A stretch of DNA of 12,390 nucleotides from Sphingomonadaceae bacterium (GTDB lineage: Bacteria > Pseudomonadota > Alphaproteobacteria > Sphingomonadales > Sphingomonadaceae): assembly GCA_019454625.1 (NCBI GenBank), contig JACFNY010000032.1:1-12390 (forward strand), read 5' to 3'. Positions within the stretch are counted from its first letter, which is position 1. Each line of letters starts with the position of its first letter. The notes under the pieces were generated by a model. The model worked only from the letters and a program-made list of their open reading frames with translations, ran no database searches and was not told the DNA's origin. The position numbers and the translations under genes are program-made. This document shows, piece after piece, positions 1 through 8,295 of the stretch.

Positions 1-1900
<1,900 letters not shown>

Positions 1901-1916
1901 CCGCGCACGGCGAGGC

Positions 1917-1946
1917 TTGCCCGGCCCTGCCCACGGCGTCCATAGT
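1917..1946 (+). promoter_or_regulatory. Candidate sigma-70 promoter for the MFS gene
   Basis: TTGCCC at 1917-1922 and CATAGT at 1941-1946 are separated by 18 bases, resembling alphaproteobacterial housekeeping promoters. Transcription would start near 1953, only about 10 bases before the ATG at 1962, and no Shine-Dalgarno sequence is visible. The mRNA would be almost leaderless. Judged by eye only. Confidence 0.4.
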
Positions 1947-1961
1947 GGCCGTGCGCAGACC

Positions 1962-3626
1962 ATGCCCGACACCCTCGACGATCCCTCCGCCACGCGACCC
2001 TTCGCCGTCCCCATCTACAGGACGGTGTGGATCGCCAGCATGGTTTCCAATTTCGGCGGCATGATCCAGTCGGTCGGCGCGTCGTGGATGATGACGACGC
2101 TCACCACCTCGCCCGCGCTCGTCGCGCTCGTGCAGTCTTCGGTGACGCTGCCGATCATGCTGCTGTCGCTCGCCGCCGGCGCCATCGCCGACAACCGCGA
2201 CCGGCGGCTGGTGATGCTGACGGCGCAGGGCTTCATGCTCGCCGTGTCCGTGGGGCTTGCCGTCTGCACGTGGGCGGGTCTCATCACGCCGTGGCTGCTG
2301 CTCGCCTTCACCTTCCTCATCGGCTGCGGCACGGCGCTGAACGGCCCGGCGTGGCAGGCCTCCGTCGGCGACATGGTGCCGCGCGCCGCGCTTCCCGGCG
2401 CGGTCGCCTACAATTCGATGAACTTCAACACGGCGCGCAGCCTTGGCCCGGCGATCGGCGGCGCCATCGTCGCGGCAGCGGGCGCGGCGGCGGCGTTCGC
2501 CGTGAACGCGGTCAGCTACATCGGCCTCATCGCCGTGCTCGCCCGCTGGCGGCCCGAGCGCCCGCCGCAAACGCTGCCGCGCGAAGGCCTCGTCGACGGC
2601 ATGTCCGCCGGCATCCGCTACGTCGCCATGTCGCCGACGCTGCGGACCGTGCTGCTGCGCGCGGCGGTGTTCGGCATTGCGGCGAGCGCGGTTCCCGCGC
2701 TGATGCCCATCGTCGCCCGCCACCTGATTTCCGGCGGCGCCTTCACCTACGGCCTTCTGCTCGGCGCCTTCGGCGTCGGCGCGATCGGCGGCGCGCTTTC
2801 GAGCGGGCGTCTGCGCCGCACCCGTTCGAGCGAATGGATCGTGCGGATCGCCATCGCGGCGTTCGCCGCCGGAACGCTTGTCACCGCGTTCAGCCCGGCG
2901 ATGCCGCTCACCATGATCGGGCTTTTCCTCGCCGGCGGCGGATGGGTGCTCGCGCTGTCCACGTTCAACGTCACGGTGCAGATGTCGGCGCCGCGCTGGG
3001 TCGTGGCGCGCGCGCTCGCGCTCTACCAGATGTGGGCGTTCGGCGGCATGGCGATCGGCAGCTGGGTGTTCGGCGAACTCGCCGGAATCGGGGGCGTCCG
3101 CACGTCGCTGATGGTCTCGGCGGCGCTGTTGCTGCTCGGGCTCCTGATCGGCCGGGCGCGCCCGCTCCCCGAGGTGACGGACCTCGATCTCGATCCCATC
3201 GCGCGCTGGACCGAGCCCGAAGTCGCGGTCCCCGTGGAGCCCCGCACCGGCCCGGTCGTGGTGACGATCGAGTATCGCATCCCGGAGGCGAGCATCCGCA
3301 CCTTCCTCGCCGTGATGAGCGAGCGGCGGCGCATCCGCATCCGCGACGGCGCCCGGCACTGGACGCTGCTGCGCGATCTCGGCGATCCCGAGCTCTGGGT
3401 CGAGCGCTACCACGTGCCGACATGGCTCGATTACATCCGCCACAACCAGCGGCGCACGAATGCGGACGCGGACAACGCCCACCGCCTGCGCGCGCTGCAC
3501 AAGGGCGAGGAACCGCCGCGCGTGCACCGCATGGTCGAGCGCCAGACCGGCGTGCAACCGGACCTCCGCCTGCCGAGCGCCCGCGAGCTTGCCGGGCCGC
3601 TTACGGACCCGTCGCAGACCGGTTAG
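1962..3626 (+). CDS. MFS transporter (MFS_3 family) with C-terminal ABM-like domain
   Basis: Inner-membrane major facilitator permease of 554 residues, related to the MFS_3 / EntS-type exporters; the substrate is unknown. Residues about 15-400 are a chain of hydrophobic segments typical of a 12-helix MFS body. A typical MFS loop (AGAIADNRDRR) follows the second or third helix, and NGPAWQASVGDMVPR is a sequence common in this subfamily. From about residue 432 a soluble tail starts with VVVTIEYRIP and continues through a beta-alpha-beta pattern and a WVERYHVPTWLDYIRHNQR segment. This resembles the dimeric alpha/beta barrel (antibiotic-biosynthesis-monooxygenase-like) tail known in MFS_3 proteins. 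I chose ATG 1962 because the in-frame TTG at 1917 is part of the putative -35 box and has no spaced ribosome site. The TAG stop overlaps the stop of the convergent EamA gene. Confidence 0.88.
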   Translation: MPDTLDDPSATRPFAVPIYRTVWIASMVSNFGGMIQSVGASWMMTTLTTSPALVALVQSSVTLPIMLLSLAAGAIADNRDRRLVMLTAQGFMLAVSVGLAVCTWAGLITPWLLLAFTFLIGCGTALNGPAWQASVGDMVPRAALPGAVAYNSMNFNTARSLGPAIGGAIVAAAGAAAAFAVNAVSYIGLIAVLARWRPERPPQTLPREGLVDGMSAGIRYVAMSPTLRTVLLRAAVFGIAASAVPALMPIVARHLISGGAFTYGLLLGAFGVGAIGGALSSGRLRRTRSSEWIVRIAIAAFAAGTLVTAFSPAMPLTMIGLFLAGGGWVLALSTFNVTVQMSAPRWVVARALALYQMWAFGGMAIGSWVFGELAGIGGVRTSLMVSAALLLLGLLIGRARPLPEVTDLDLDPIARWTEPEVAVPVEPRTGPVVVTIEYRIPEASIRTFLAVMSERRRIRIRDGARHWTLLRDLGDPELWVERYHVPTWLDYIRHNQRRTNADADNAHRLRALHKGEEPPRVHRMVERQTGVQPDLRLPSARELAGPLTDPSQTG

Positions 3627-4558
3627 CTGCGCCCCGTGGTGCCGCCCGCCGCGGCGGTTCCCGCGGGCACGCCGCGCGCCTTGAGGGCGATGACGAGGCC
3701 CGCCACCGTCAGCACCGCGCCGAGCGCCGCGAGCGGCGTCCAGCGGTAGCCTTCGAGCAGCGTCGAGATCGTCATGGCGATGAACGGGATGAGCACGCTC
3801 GAATAGGCGGCCCATGCCGGTCCGACGACGCGGATGACGTTGAAATAGAGCACGAAGGCCAGCGCCGAGGCAATGGCGGCGAGATAGAAGACGCCGCCGA
3901 GATAGAGGGGCGTCCACGCGACGACCGGCGGACCGCTCGTCGCCCACGCGATCCCTGCGTCGATGAGCGCGCCGTAGAACATCGCGAAGGCGAGCATCCC
4001 GAACATGTCATAGGTGCGGGCGCGCTCGGTCCCCTGCATGACGTTCGAAACCGAGGCGAGGATGACGGCGCAGCCGGTGAGCATCAGGCCGGTGATGAAC
4101 GCGCCGCTCCACCCCGTCTCGGTCAGCTCCCGCTCGAACAGCAGCGCGACGCCGACGATGCCGAGCGCCGCCCCGATCAGGAAACGGCCGCTGATCGGCT
4201 GCTTCAGGAACAGGCGCGCGAACAGGGCGTTCGGCACCACCAGCAGCGCAAACACGACCGCGATGAGCCCCGAGGTGATGCTGCGGCTCGCCTGGTAGAC
4301 GAAATTGAAATTGCCCGCAAACTGGAACAGGCCGAGCGCGAGGAAGAAGCCGTGCGCGGACAGCGGGAACCGCAGGTTCCGCCGCATGACGAGGCAGGCC
4401 GCGAACATCAGCAGGCTTGCCGTCATGAACCGGTACGTCACCGACCATTGCGGCGGCACGACGCCGAGCTGCGTCTTGATCACGTACCAGGTCGTGCCCC
4501 AGATCAGCGTGACCGCCGCGAACGGCAGGACGATACGCGAGAGCGTCGGCCGCGTCAC
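3623..4558 (-). CDS. DMT superfamily permease (EamA family)
   Basis: Inner-membrane transporter of 311 residues, matching the usual 280-310 residues of ten-helix EamA proteins built from two repeated five-helix halves. The N-terminus has the typical first helix with LIWGTTWYVIK, and the second half ends in AALGAVLTVAGLVIALKARG, the classic last helix. Members export amino acids (RhtA, threonine/homoserine), nucleosides or metabolites; the substrate cannot be read from sequence. Start is GTG at 4556-4558, overlapping the aldolase TGA (4555-4557) as GTGA, so translation is probably coupled. No better start is seen upstream in this frame, which there overlaps the aldolase gene. The TAA stop (3623-3625) overlaps the TAG of the convergent MFS gene by three bases. 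Pairing with a threonine aldolase suggests, but does not prove, an amino-acid substrate. Confidence 0.88.
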   Translation of the reverse strand: MTRPTLSRIVLPFAAVTLIWGTTWYVIKTQLGVVPPQWSVTYRFMTASLLMFAACLVMRRNLRFPLSAHGFFLALGLFQFAGNFNFVYQASRSITSGLIAVVFALLVVPNALFARLFLKQPISGRFLIGAALGIVGVALLFERELTETGWSGAFITGLMLTGCAVILASVSNVMQGTERARTYDMFGMLAFAMFYGALIDAGIAWATSGPPVVAWTPLYLGGVFYLAAIASALAFVLYFNVIRVVGPAWAAYSSVLIPFIAMTISTLLEGYRWTPLAALGAVLTVAGLVIALKARGVPAGTAAAGGTTGRS

Positions 4559-5559
4559 AGCGCAGCGAGCGCGGCGGCGAGCGCCTCTACGTGCGCCTCG
4601 GGCGTGTCCCACGCCGTCACCAGCCGGATCTCGCCCTCCGCCCAGTCGTAGAAGCCGAAGCCCTGCGCGCGCAGCGCCGCGGATTCCTCCGGCGATGCGC
4701 GCACGAACACCTCGTTCGCCTGCACGGGATGGATCAGCCTGCCGCCGGCCGCGGCGCCGATGCGGGCGGCGGCGGCGTTCGCGGCGCGCGCATTGCGTTC
4801 CCACGCGCCGGTCTCGATCATCGCGAGCAACTGCGCGGCGGCATAGCGCCCCTTCGAGGGCATCTGCCCGGCGCATTTCTTCCGGTGCGGCAATGTCTCG
4901 GCGAGCGCGGGATCGAACACGACGATCGCCTCCGCCGACATGCCGCCGTTCTTGATGAAGCCGAAGCTCAGCATGGCGACCCCCGCACGCCACGTGATGT
5001 CGGCGGGCGCGCAGCCGAGGTGCACGAGCGCGTTCGCGAAGCGCGCACCGTCCATGTGCAGGCGCCAGCCGCGCTGTTTCGCCTCGTCGCCGAGCGCCGC
5101 GACCTCTTCGGGCGTGTAGACGCAGCCGTACTCGGTCGCCTGCGTCATCGAGAGCACGGACGGCTGAACCTGGTGCACGTCGCCGCGCATCCCCGCCACC
5201 GCCGCGCGCACGGCATCCACCGTCAGCTTCGCGGCTTCGCCTTCCGCGAGCAGCAGCGCCGCGCCGCCGCTGAAGAACGCGGGCGCCCCCGCCTCGTCGA
5301 CCTGGATGTGGGCCTCGCGGTGGCAGACGACCGCGCCCCACGGCGGCACCATCGCGGCAAGGCCGAGGCAGTTCGCCGCCGTTCCCGACCCCACGGCGAC
5401 CACGCGGCATTCGGGCCCGAAAAAATCGCCGAACCCGCCGTCGAGGCGCCGCGTCAGCGTATCGTCGTCGTATGTGCCCTCGACGCCGCTGTTGGCGGCG
5501 AGGACGGCCTCGATCACCTCGGGGCAGGCGGCAGCGGCGTTGTCGGAGACGAAATACAT
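4555..5559 (-). CDS. ltaE: Low-specificity L-threonine aldolase-type PLP enzyme
   Basis: Cytoplasmic fold-type I PLP enzyme of 334 residues that cleaves L-threonine, L-allo-threonine or other beta-hydroxy amino acids to glycine plus an aldehyde. Visible signatures: SGTAAN at 58-63 (PLP phosphate site), HREAHI around 80-85 with the presumed PLP-stacking His84, HMDGAR around 168-173 with Asp170 facing the pyridine nitrogen, and FIKNGG with the presumed Schiff-base Lys203. The HQVQPSVLSMTQATEYG segment is typical of this family. The KNGG form of the lysine motif matches the Pseudomonas-like branch rather than E. coli LtaE. Length is normal for the family. ATG at 5557-5559 is preceded by no clear Shine-Dalgarno sequence, but a promoter just upstream would give a nearly leaderless mRNA. 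It is the first gene of a two-gene operon with the EamA permease. The exact substrate (threonine, phenylserine, other) is not determined by sequence. Confidence 0.9.
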   Translation of the reverse strand: MYFVSDNAAAACPEVIEAVLAANSGVEGTYDDDTLTRRLDGGFGDFFGPECRVVAVGSGTAANCLGLAAMVPPWGAVVCHREAHIQVDEAGAPAFFSGGAALLLAEGEAAKLTVDAVRAAVAGMRGDVHQVQPSVLSMTQATEYGCVYTPEEVAALGDEAKQRGWRLHMDGARFANALVHLGCAPADITWRAGVAMLSFGFIKNGGMSAEAIVVFDPALAETLPHRKKCAGQMPSKGRYAAAQLLAMIETGAWERNARAANAAAARIGAAAGGRLIHPVQANEVFVRASPEESAALRAQGFGFYDWAEGEIRLVTAWDTPEAHVEALAAALAAL

Positions 5560-5568
5560 GCTGCGAGC

Positions 5569-5596
5569 GGCTAGGCCGCTCTTTGCCGCCGGTCAA
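5569..5596 (-). promoter_or_regulatory. Candidate promoter for the aldolase-permease operon
   Basis: On the minus strand, TTGACC (5591-5596) and CTAGCC (5569-5574) are 16 bases apart. The -35 match is good and the -10 match weak. The ATG lies only 9 bases beyond the -10 box, so the transcript would be leaderless or nearly so, which agrees with the missing ribosome-binding site. Confidence 0.35.
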
Positions 5597-5598
5597 CA

Positions 5599-5627
5599 CT
5601 GGCGCTGCCCGGCCAGTCGATTATGGT
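5599..5627 (+). promoter_or_regulatory. Candidate promoter for the M20 amidohydrolase gene
   Basis: CTGGCG (5599-5604) and TATGGT (5622-5627) are 17 bases apart. The -10 keeps the key TA...T positions and the -35 is weak. Predicted start near 5634 leaves a leader of about 20 bases containing a strong ribosome site. The two candidate promoters in this 94-base divergent region do not overlap in their -10 boxes but share the bases around 5590-5600. Confidence 0.35.
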
Positions 5628-5644
5628 CTCGCCACCAAGCGAAA

Positions 5645-5650
5645 AGGGGA
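5645..5650 (+). promoter_or_regulatory. Ribosome-binding site of the M20 amidohydrolase gene
   Basis: AGGGGA ends 3 bases before the ATG at 5654 (4 bases from the last G). It sets the start there; the frame stays open upstream, but that extension lacks a ribosome site and would hide the signal peptide. Confidence 0.7.
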
Positions 5651-5653
5651 ATC

Positions 5654-7099
5654 ATGCTGAAACCGATCCTTGCCGCCGCGCTGCTCGCGTCTGCCGCGCT
5701 GGCCGCCGTACCAGCCGCCGCCGACACCAATGCCGCGCTCGCCCGCATCGACGCCGACCGCGCCGCCAACGAAGCCGCCGCGAAAGCGATCTGGACCTTT
5801 GCCGAGGTGGGCTATCAGGAGACGCGCTCGTCGGCGCTGCTGCAAAAGCGGCTGAAGGACGCGGGCTTCGACGTGAAGGCGGGCGTCGCCAATGCGCCTA
5901 CGGCATTCACGGCAAGCTGGACGAGCGGCCCCGGCCCCGTGATCGGCATCATCGGCGAGTTCGACGCGCTGCCCGGCCTCAGCCAGACCGCCGATCCCGC
6001 CAAGACCGTCCGTGCCGATGCCTCCGCCGGGCACGGTTGCGGGCATCACCTGTTCGGCGTCGCCTCCGCCTCCGCCGCCATCGCGGTCAGGGACTGGATG
6101 AAGGCGACCGGCACCAAGGGCACGATCCGCTTCTACGGCACACCCGCCGAGGAAGGCGGCGCGGGCAAGGTCTACATGGTGCGGGACGGCCTGTTCGGCG
6201 ACGTCGACATCGCGCTGCACTGGCATCCGGGCAGCGAGAACAGCGCCGACATCGCGACCTCGAACAGCAACAAGTCCGCCAAGTTCCGCTTCCGCGGCAT
6301 CTCGGCGCACGCCGCGGGCGCGCCGGAGCGCGGCCGCTCGGCGCTCGACGGCGTCGAGGCCATGAACATGATGGCGAACATGATGCACGAGCACATGCCC
6401 GAGGAATCGCGGATGCACTACATCATCACGGCGGGCGGCAACGCGCCGAACGTGGTGCCGGACTTCGCCGAATCCTTCTACTATGTGCGCAACCCGGACG
6501 CGGAGGTGGTGCGCGAGACGTTCGAGCGGCTGGTGAAGGCGGCCGAGGGCGCCGCGATGGGCACCGGCACCACGGTCGATTACGAGGTGATCCACGGCGC
6601 GCTGCCGCTGCTCCCCAACCGCACGCTGCAAACGCTCGTCCATGCGAAGCTCGGCGAAGTCGGCGGTATCCTCTACACGCCCGAGGAAACCGCGTTCGCG
6701 CAGAAGATCATCCCGACGCTCGGCCAGACGAAGGCGAAGCTCGCCGACGCCGCGCTCGTGCAGCCCATGAAGGAAAATCACGGCGCGGGATCGACCGACG
6801 TCGGCGACGTCTCGTGGACGGTGCCCACGGCGGGCTTCTCCACCGCGACATGGGTGCCCGGCACGCCCGCGCACAGCTGGCAGGCGGTCGCCGCGGGCGG
6901 CATGTCGATCGGCATGAAGGGGATGCAGAACGCCGCGAAGGTGCTGGCGCTGACCGCGATCGACCTGCTCCGAAAGCCGGAGCTGATCACGGCAGCGAAA
7001 GAGGAGTTCGCGCAGCGTCGCGGCCCCGATTTCGTCTACCGTTCCCTCGTCGGCGACCGCACCCCGCCGCTCGACTACAGGAACGCACCGGCGCGGTGA
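5654..7099 (+). CDS. Exported M20 family metallo-amidohydrolase (AbgB-like)
   Basis: Metal-dependent amidohydrolase/carboxypeptidase of 481 residues that likely hydrolyses an amide such as an N-acyl or aminobenzoyl amino acid. Residues 1-23 form a signal peptide: one Lys, a long Ala/Leu core and a cleavage site near AAA/DT, so the enzyme should act in the periplasm. M20 signatures follow: GEFDALPGL at 101-109, GHGCGHH at 126-132 (metal ligands), TPAEEGGAGK at 163-172 with the catalytic glutamate pair at 166-167, and HWHPG at 189-193 with a further metal-binding His. The small dimerisation domain is inserted between about residues 205 and 320, starting with KFRFRGISAHAAG. Closest recognisable group is p-aminobenzoyl-glutamate hydrolase subunit B (AbgB), normally with GHGCGHN and cytoplasmic. 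It is transcribed alone, divergent from the aldolase, and is followed by a palindromic repeat. The true substrate is unknown. Confidence 0.92.
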   Translation: MLKPILAAALLASAALAAVPAAADTNAALARIDADRAANEAAAKAIWTFAEVGYQETRSSALLQKRLKDAGFDVKAGVANAPTAFTASWTSGPGPVIGIIGEFDALPGLSQTADPAKTVRADASAGHGCGHHLFGVASASAAIAVRDWMKATGTKGTIRFYGTPAEEGGAGKVYMVRDGLFGDVDIALHWHPGSENSADIATSNSNKSAKFRFRGISAHAAGAPERGRSALDGVEAMNMMANMMHEHMPEESRMHYIITAGGNAPNVVPDFAESFYYVRNPDAEVVRETFERLVKAAEGAAMGTGTTVDYEVIHGALPLLPNRTLQTLVHAKLGEVGGILYTPEETAFAQKIIPTLGQTKAKLADAALVQPMKENHGAGSTDVGDVSWTVPTAGFSTATWVPGTPAHSWQAVAAGGMSIGMKGMQNAAKVLALTAIDLLRKPELITAAKEEFAQRRGPDFVYRSLVGDRTPPLDYRNAPAR

Positions 7100-7107
7100 G
7101 TGCGTAT

Positions 7108-7235
7108 CCCCTCTCCCGCCTGCGGGAGAGGGAGGGACCCGCGCGCGTCAGCGCGTGGGAGGGTGAGGGCCCTCACCAACTCCGCCTACGGCCTTCGGCC
7201 AACGCTCCGCATCCTCTCCCGCAAGCGGGAGAGGA
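7108..7235. repeat. Composite palindromic repeat (REP/BIME-like), two head-to-head units
   Basis: The gap between two convergent genes is filled by palindromes. Hairpin A (7109-7132) has an 11-bp perfect stem, CCCTCTCCCGC/GCGGGAGAGGG, with a 2-base loop. Hairpin B (7138-7159) has a 9-bp stem with one G-T pair and loop GTCA. A perfect 16-bp palindrome GGTGAGGGCCCTCACC lies at 7162-7177. A small hairpin D (7190-7200) has GGCC arms and loop TTC. Hairpin E (7212-7235) has an 11-bp perfect stem, TCCTCTCCCGC/GCGGGAGAGGA. Units 7109-7169 and 7170-7235 are inverted copies with the same plan: strong hairpin, variable hairpin, then GGTGAGGG. They meet at GGGCCC. The family is probably dispersed in the genome (inference). 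It may also end transcription from both sides, although no T-run is present. Confidence 0.85.
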
Positions 7236-7238
7236 GCA

Positions 7239-7640
7239 TCAGATGCCGCCCATCTTCGAGATGATGCTCCACGCCGTCTCGTCGATCGGCATCACCGAAA
7301 GCCGCGACTGGCGGATGAGCGCGAGGTCCTTCAGGCGCTCGTCGGCCTTCAGCGCGGCGAGCGTCACCGGCGTCCGCAGCGGCTTCACCGCTTCGAGGTC
7401 GACCAGCCCGGACTTCTCGTCCTCGGGATCGGGGTAGAATTCGCGCGCGACCTTCGTGATGCCGACGATCTCCTTGCCCTCCACCGAGTGGTAGAAGAAC
7501 ACGAGGTCGCCTTTCTTCATCGCGCGCATGTTGCCGAGCGCCTGCGCGTTGCGCACGCCGTTCCAGTGCGTGCGCTTCGCCTTCACCTGATCGTCCCAGC
7601 TCCACTTGGTGGGCTCGGTCTTCACCAGCCAGTATGCCAT
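7239..7640 (-). CDS. EVE domain-containing protein
   Basis: Single-domain EVE protein of 133 residues, the usual length for bacterial members (the Thy28/THYN1 family). EVE belongs to the PUA-like fold and binds modified bases in DNA or RNA; the role of stand-alone bacterial copies is poorly known. Visible signatures: N-terminal MAYWLVKTEP, THWNGVRNAQA around 24-34, MRAMKKGDLVFFYHS around 38-52 and KEIVGITKVAREFYPDP around 56-72, covering the whole domain. It starts 2 bases after the GST stop, so it is the last gene of the operon, and its own stop is 3 bases from the palindromic repeat. There is no clear Shine-Dalgarno sequence, which suggests coupling to the preceding gene. No restriction or modification gene is nearby. 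Confidence 0.92.
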   Translation of the reverse strand: MAYWLVKTEPTKWSWDDQVKAKRTHWNGVRNAQALGNMRAMKKGDLVFFYHSVEGKEIVGITKVAREFYPDPEDEKSGLVDLEAVKPLRTPVTLAALKADERLKDLALIRQSRLSVMPIDETAWSIISKMGGI

Positions 7641-7642
7641 GC

Positions 7643-8284
7643 TCAGCTATCCGCGTCCGGTTGCGCCTCGGGGCGAGCGTTAAGAAACGCCGGCAGCTTC
7701 ATCAAGGCCTTGTCGATCTCGACGAGCGAGGGGAAGCGCGAAAGGTCGCTGCGCAGGCGGCGCGCGTTGTACATCTGCGGCGCGAGGCAGACGTCGGCGA
7801 GCGTCACCCGGTCCCCGAACAGATACGGCCCCGCCGACCCTTCGGCGATCTCCTCGAGCGGCTGGAAGCCTTCGTCGATCCAGTGGCGATACCAGTCGTC
7901 GATCGCCTCCTGCGCCTGACCCATGCTCGCTTTCAGGTATTTCAGCACGCGCAGGTTGTTGATCGGGTGGATGTCGCACGCGATGATCTGCGCCGCGGCG
8001 CGGATGCGCGCGCGCCTCACCGGATCGGGATCGAGGAGCGGCGGCTCGGGACAGGTCTCGTCGAGGTATTCGATAATGGCGAGGCTCTGGTTGAGGCCGA
8101 CGTCGCCGTCGATGAAGTAGGGCACAAAGCCCTGCGGGTTCAGCAGCTTGAAGCCGACGCCGCCTTGTGCGCCCGTGCGCAGGTCGATGCCCTTGCTCTC
8201 GTAGTCGAGGCCCTTGAGGTTCAGCGCGATGCGGACCCGGTAGGACGCCGACGAGCGCCAGTACCCGTAGAGCGTGCGCGACAT
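7643..8284 (-). CDS. maiA: Maleylacetoacetate isomerase / zeta-class glutathione S-transferase
   Basis: Cytoplasmic GST of 213 residues, the family length. Zeta-class enzymes use glutathione to isomerise maleylacetoacetate to fumarylacetoacetate in tyrosine/homogentisate breakdown, or maleylpyruvate in gentisate breakdown. The N-terminal thioredoxin-like domain has the class motif as SSASYRVRIAL at 11-21, NPQGFVP around 49-55 and NQSLAIIEYL around 65-74, where Gln/Ser hold glutathione. The all-helical C-terminal domain follows from about residue 88 and includes GDRVTLADVCLAPQ. The usual SSCS motif reads SSAS here, so the active-site Cys is Ala, a change I believe is common among bacterial members. 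It lies between the acyl-CoA ligase (11-base gap, with the ribosome site directly after the ligase stop) and the EVE gene (2-base gap). No homogentisate dioxygenase or fumarylacetoacetase gene is in view, so the substrate is uncertain. Confidence 0.88.
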   Translation of the reverse strand: MSRTLYGYWRSSASYRVRIALNLKGLDYESKGIDLRTGAQGGVGFKLLNPQGFVPYFIDGDVGLNQSLAIIEYLDETCPEPPLLDPDPVRRARIRAAAQIIACDIHPINNLRVLKYLKASMGQAQEAIDDWYRHWIDEGFQPLEEIAEGSAGPYLFGDRVTLADVCLAPQMYNARRLRSDLSRFPSLVEIDKALMKLPAFLNARPEAQPDADS

Positions 8285-8289
8285 GTTTG

Positions 8290-8295
8290 CCCTTT
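8290..8295 (-). promoter_or_regulatory. Ribosome-binding site of the GST gene
   Basis: On the minus strand AAAGGG follows the ligase TGA (8296-8298) immediately and lies 5 bases before the GST ATG. This fixes the start and points to coupled translation of ligase and GST. Confidence 0.7.

Noticed and set aside
3646..3657. 12-bp palindrome CCGCCGCGGCGG just beyond the MFS stop as a terminator
   Set aside because: It lies inside the EamA coding region, has no loop and no T-run, and short palindromes of this kind arise often in GC-rich DNA.
2027..4651. 874-codon open frame on the plus strand running across the MFS and EamA genes
   Set aside because: It is an Arg/Ala/His-rich shadow of two well-supported genes on opposite strands and has no domain pattern.
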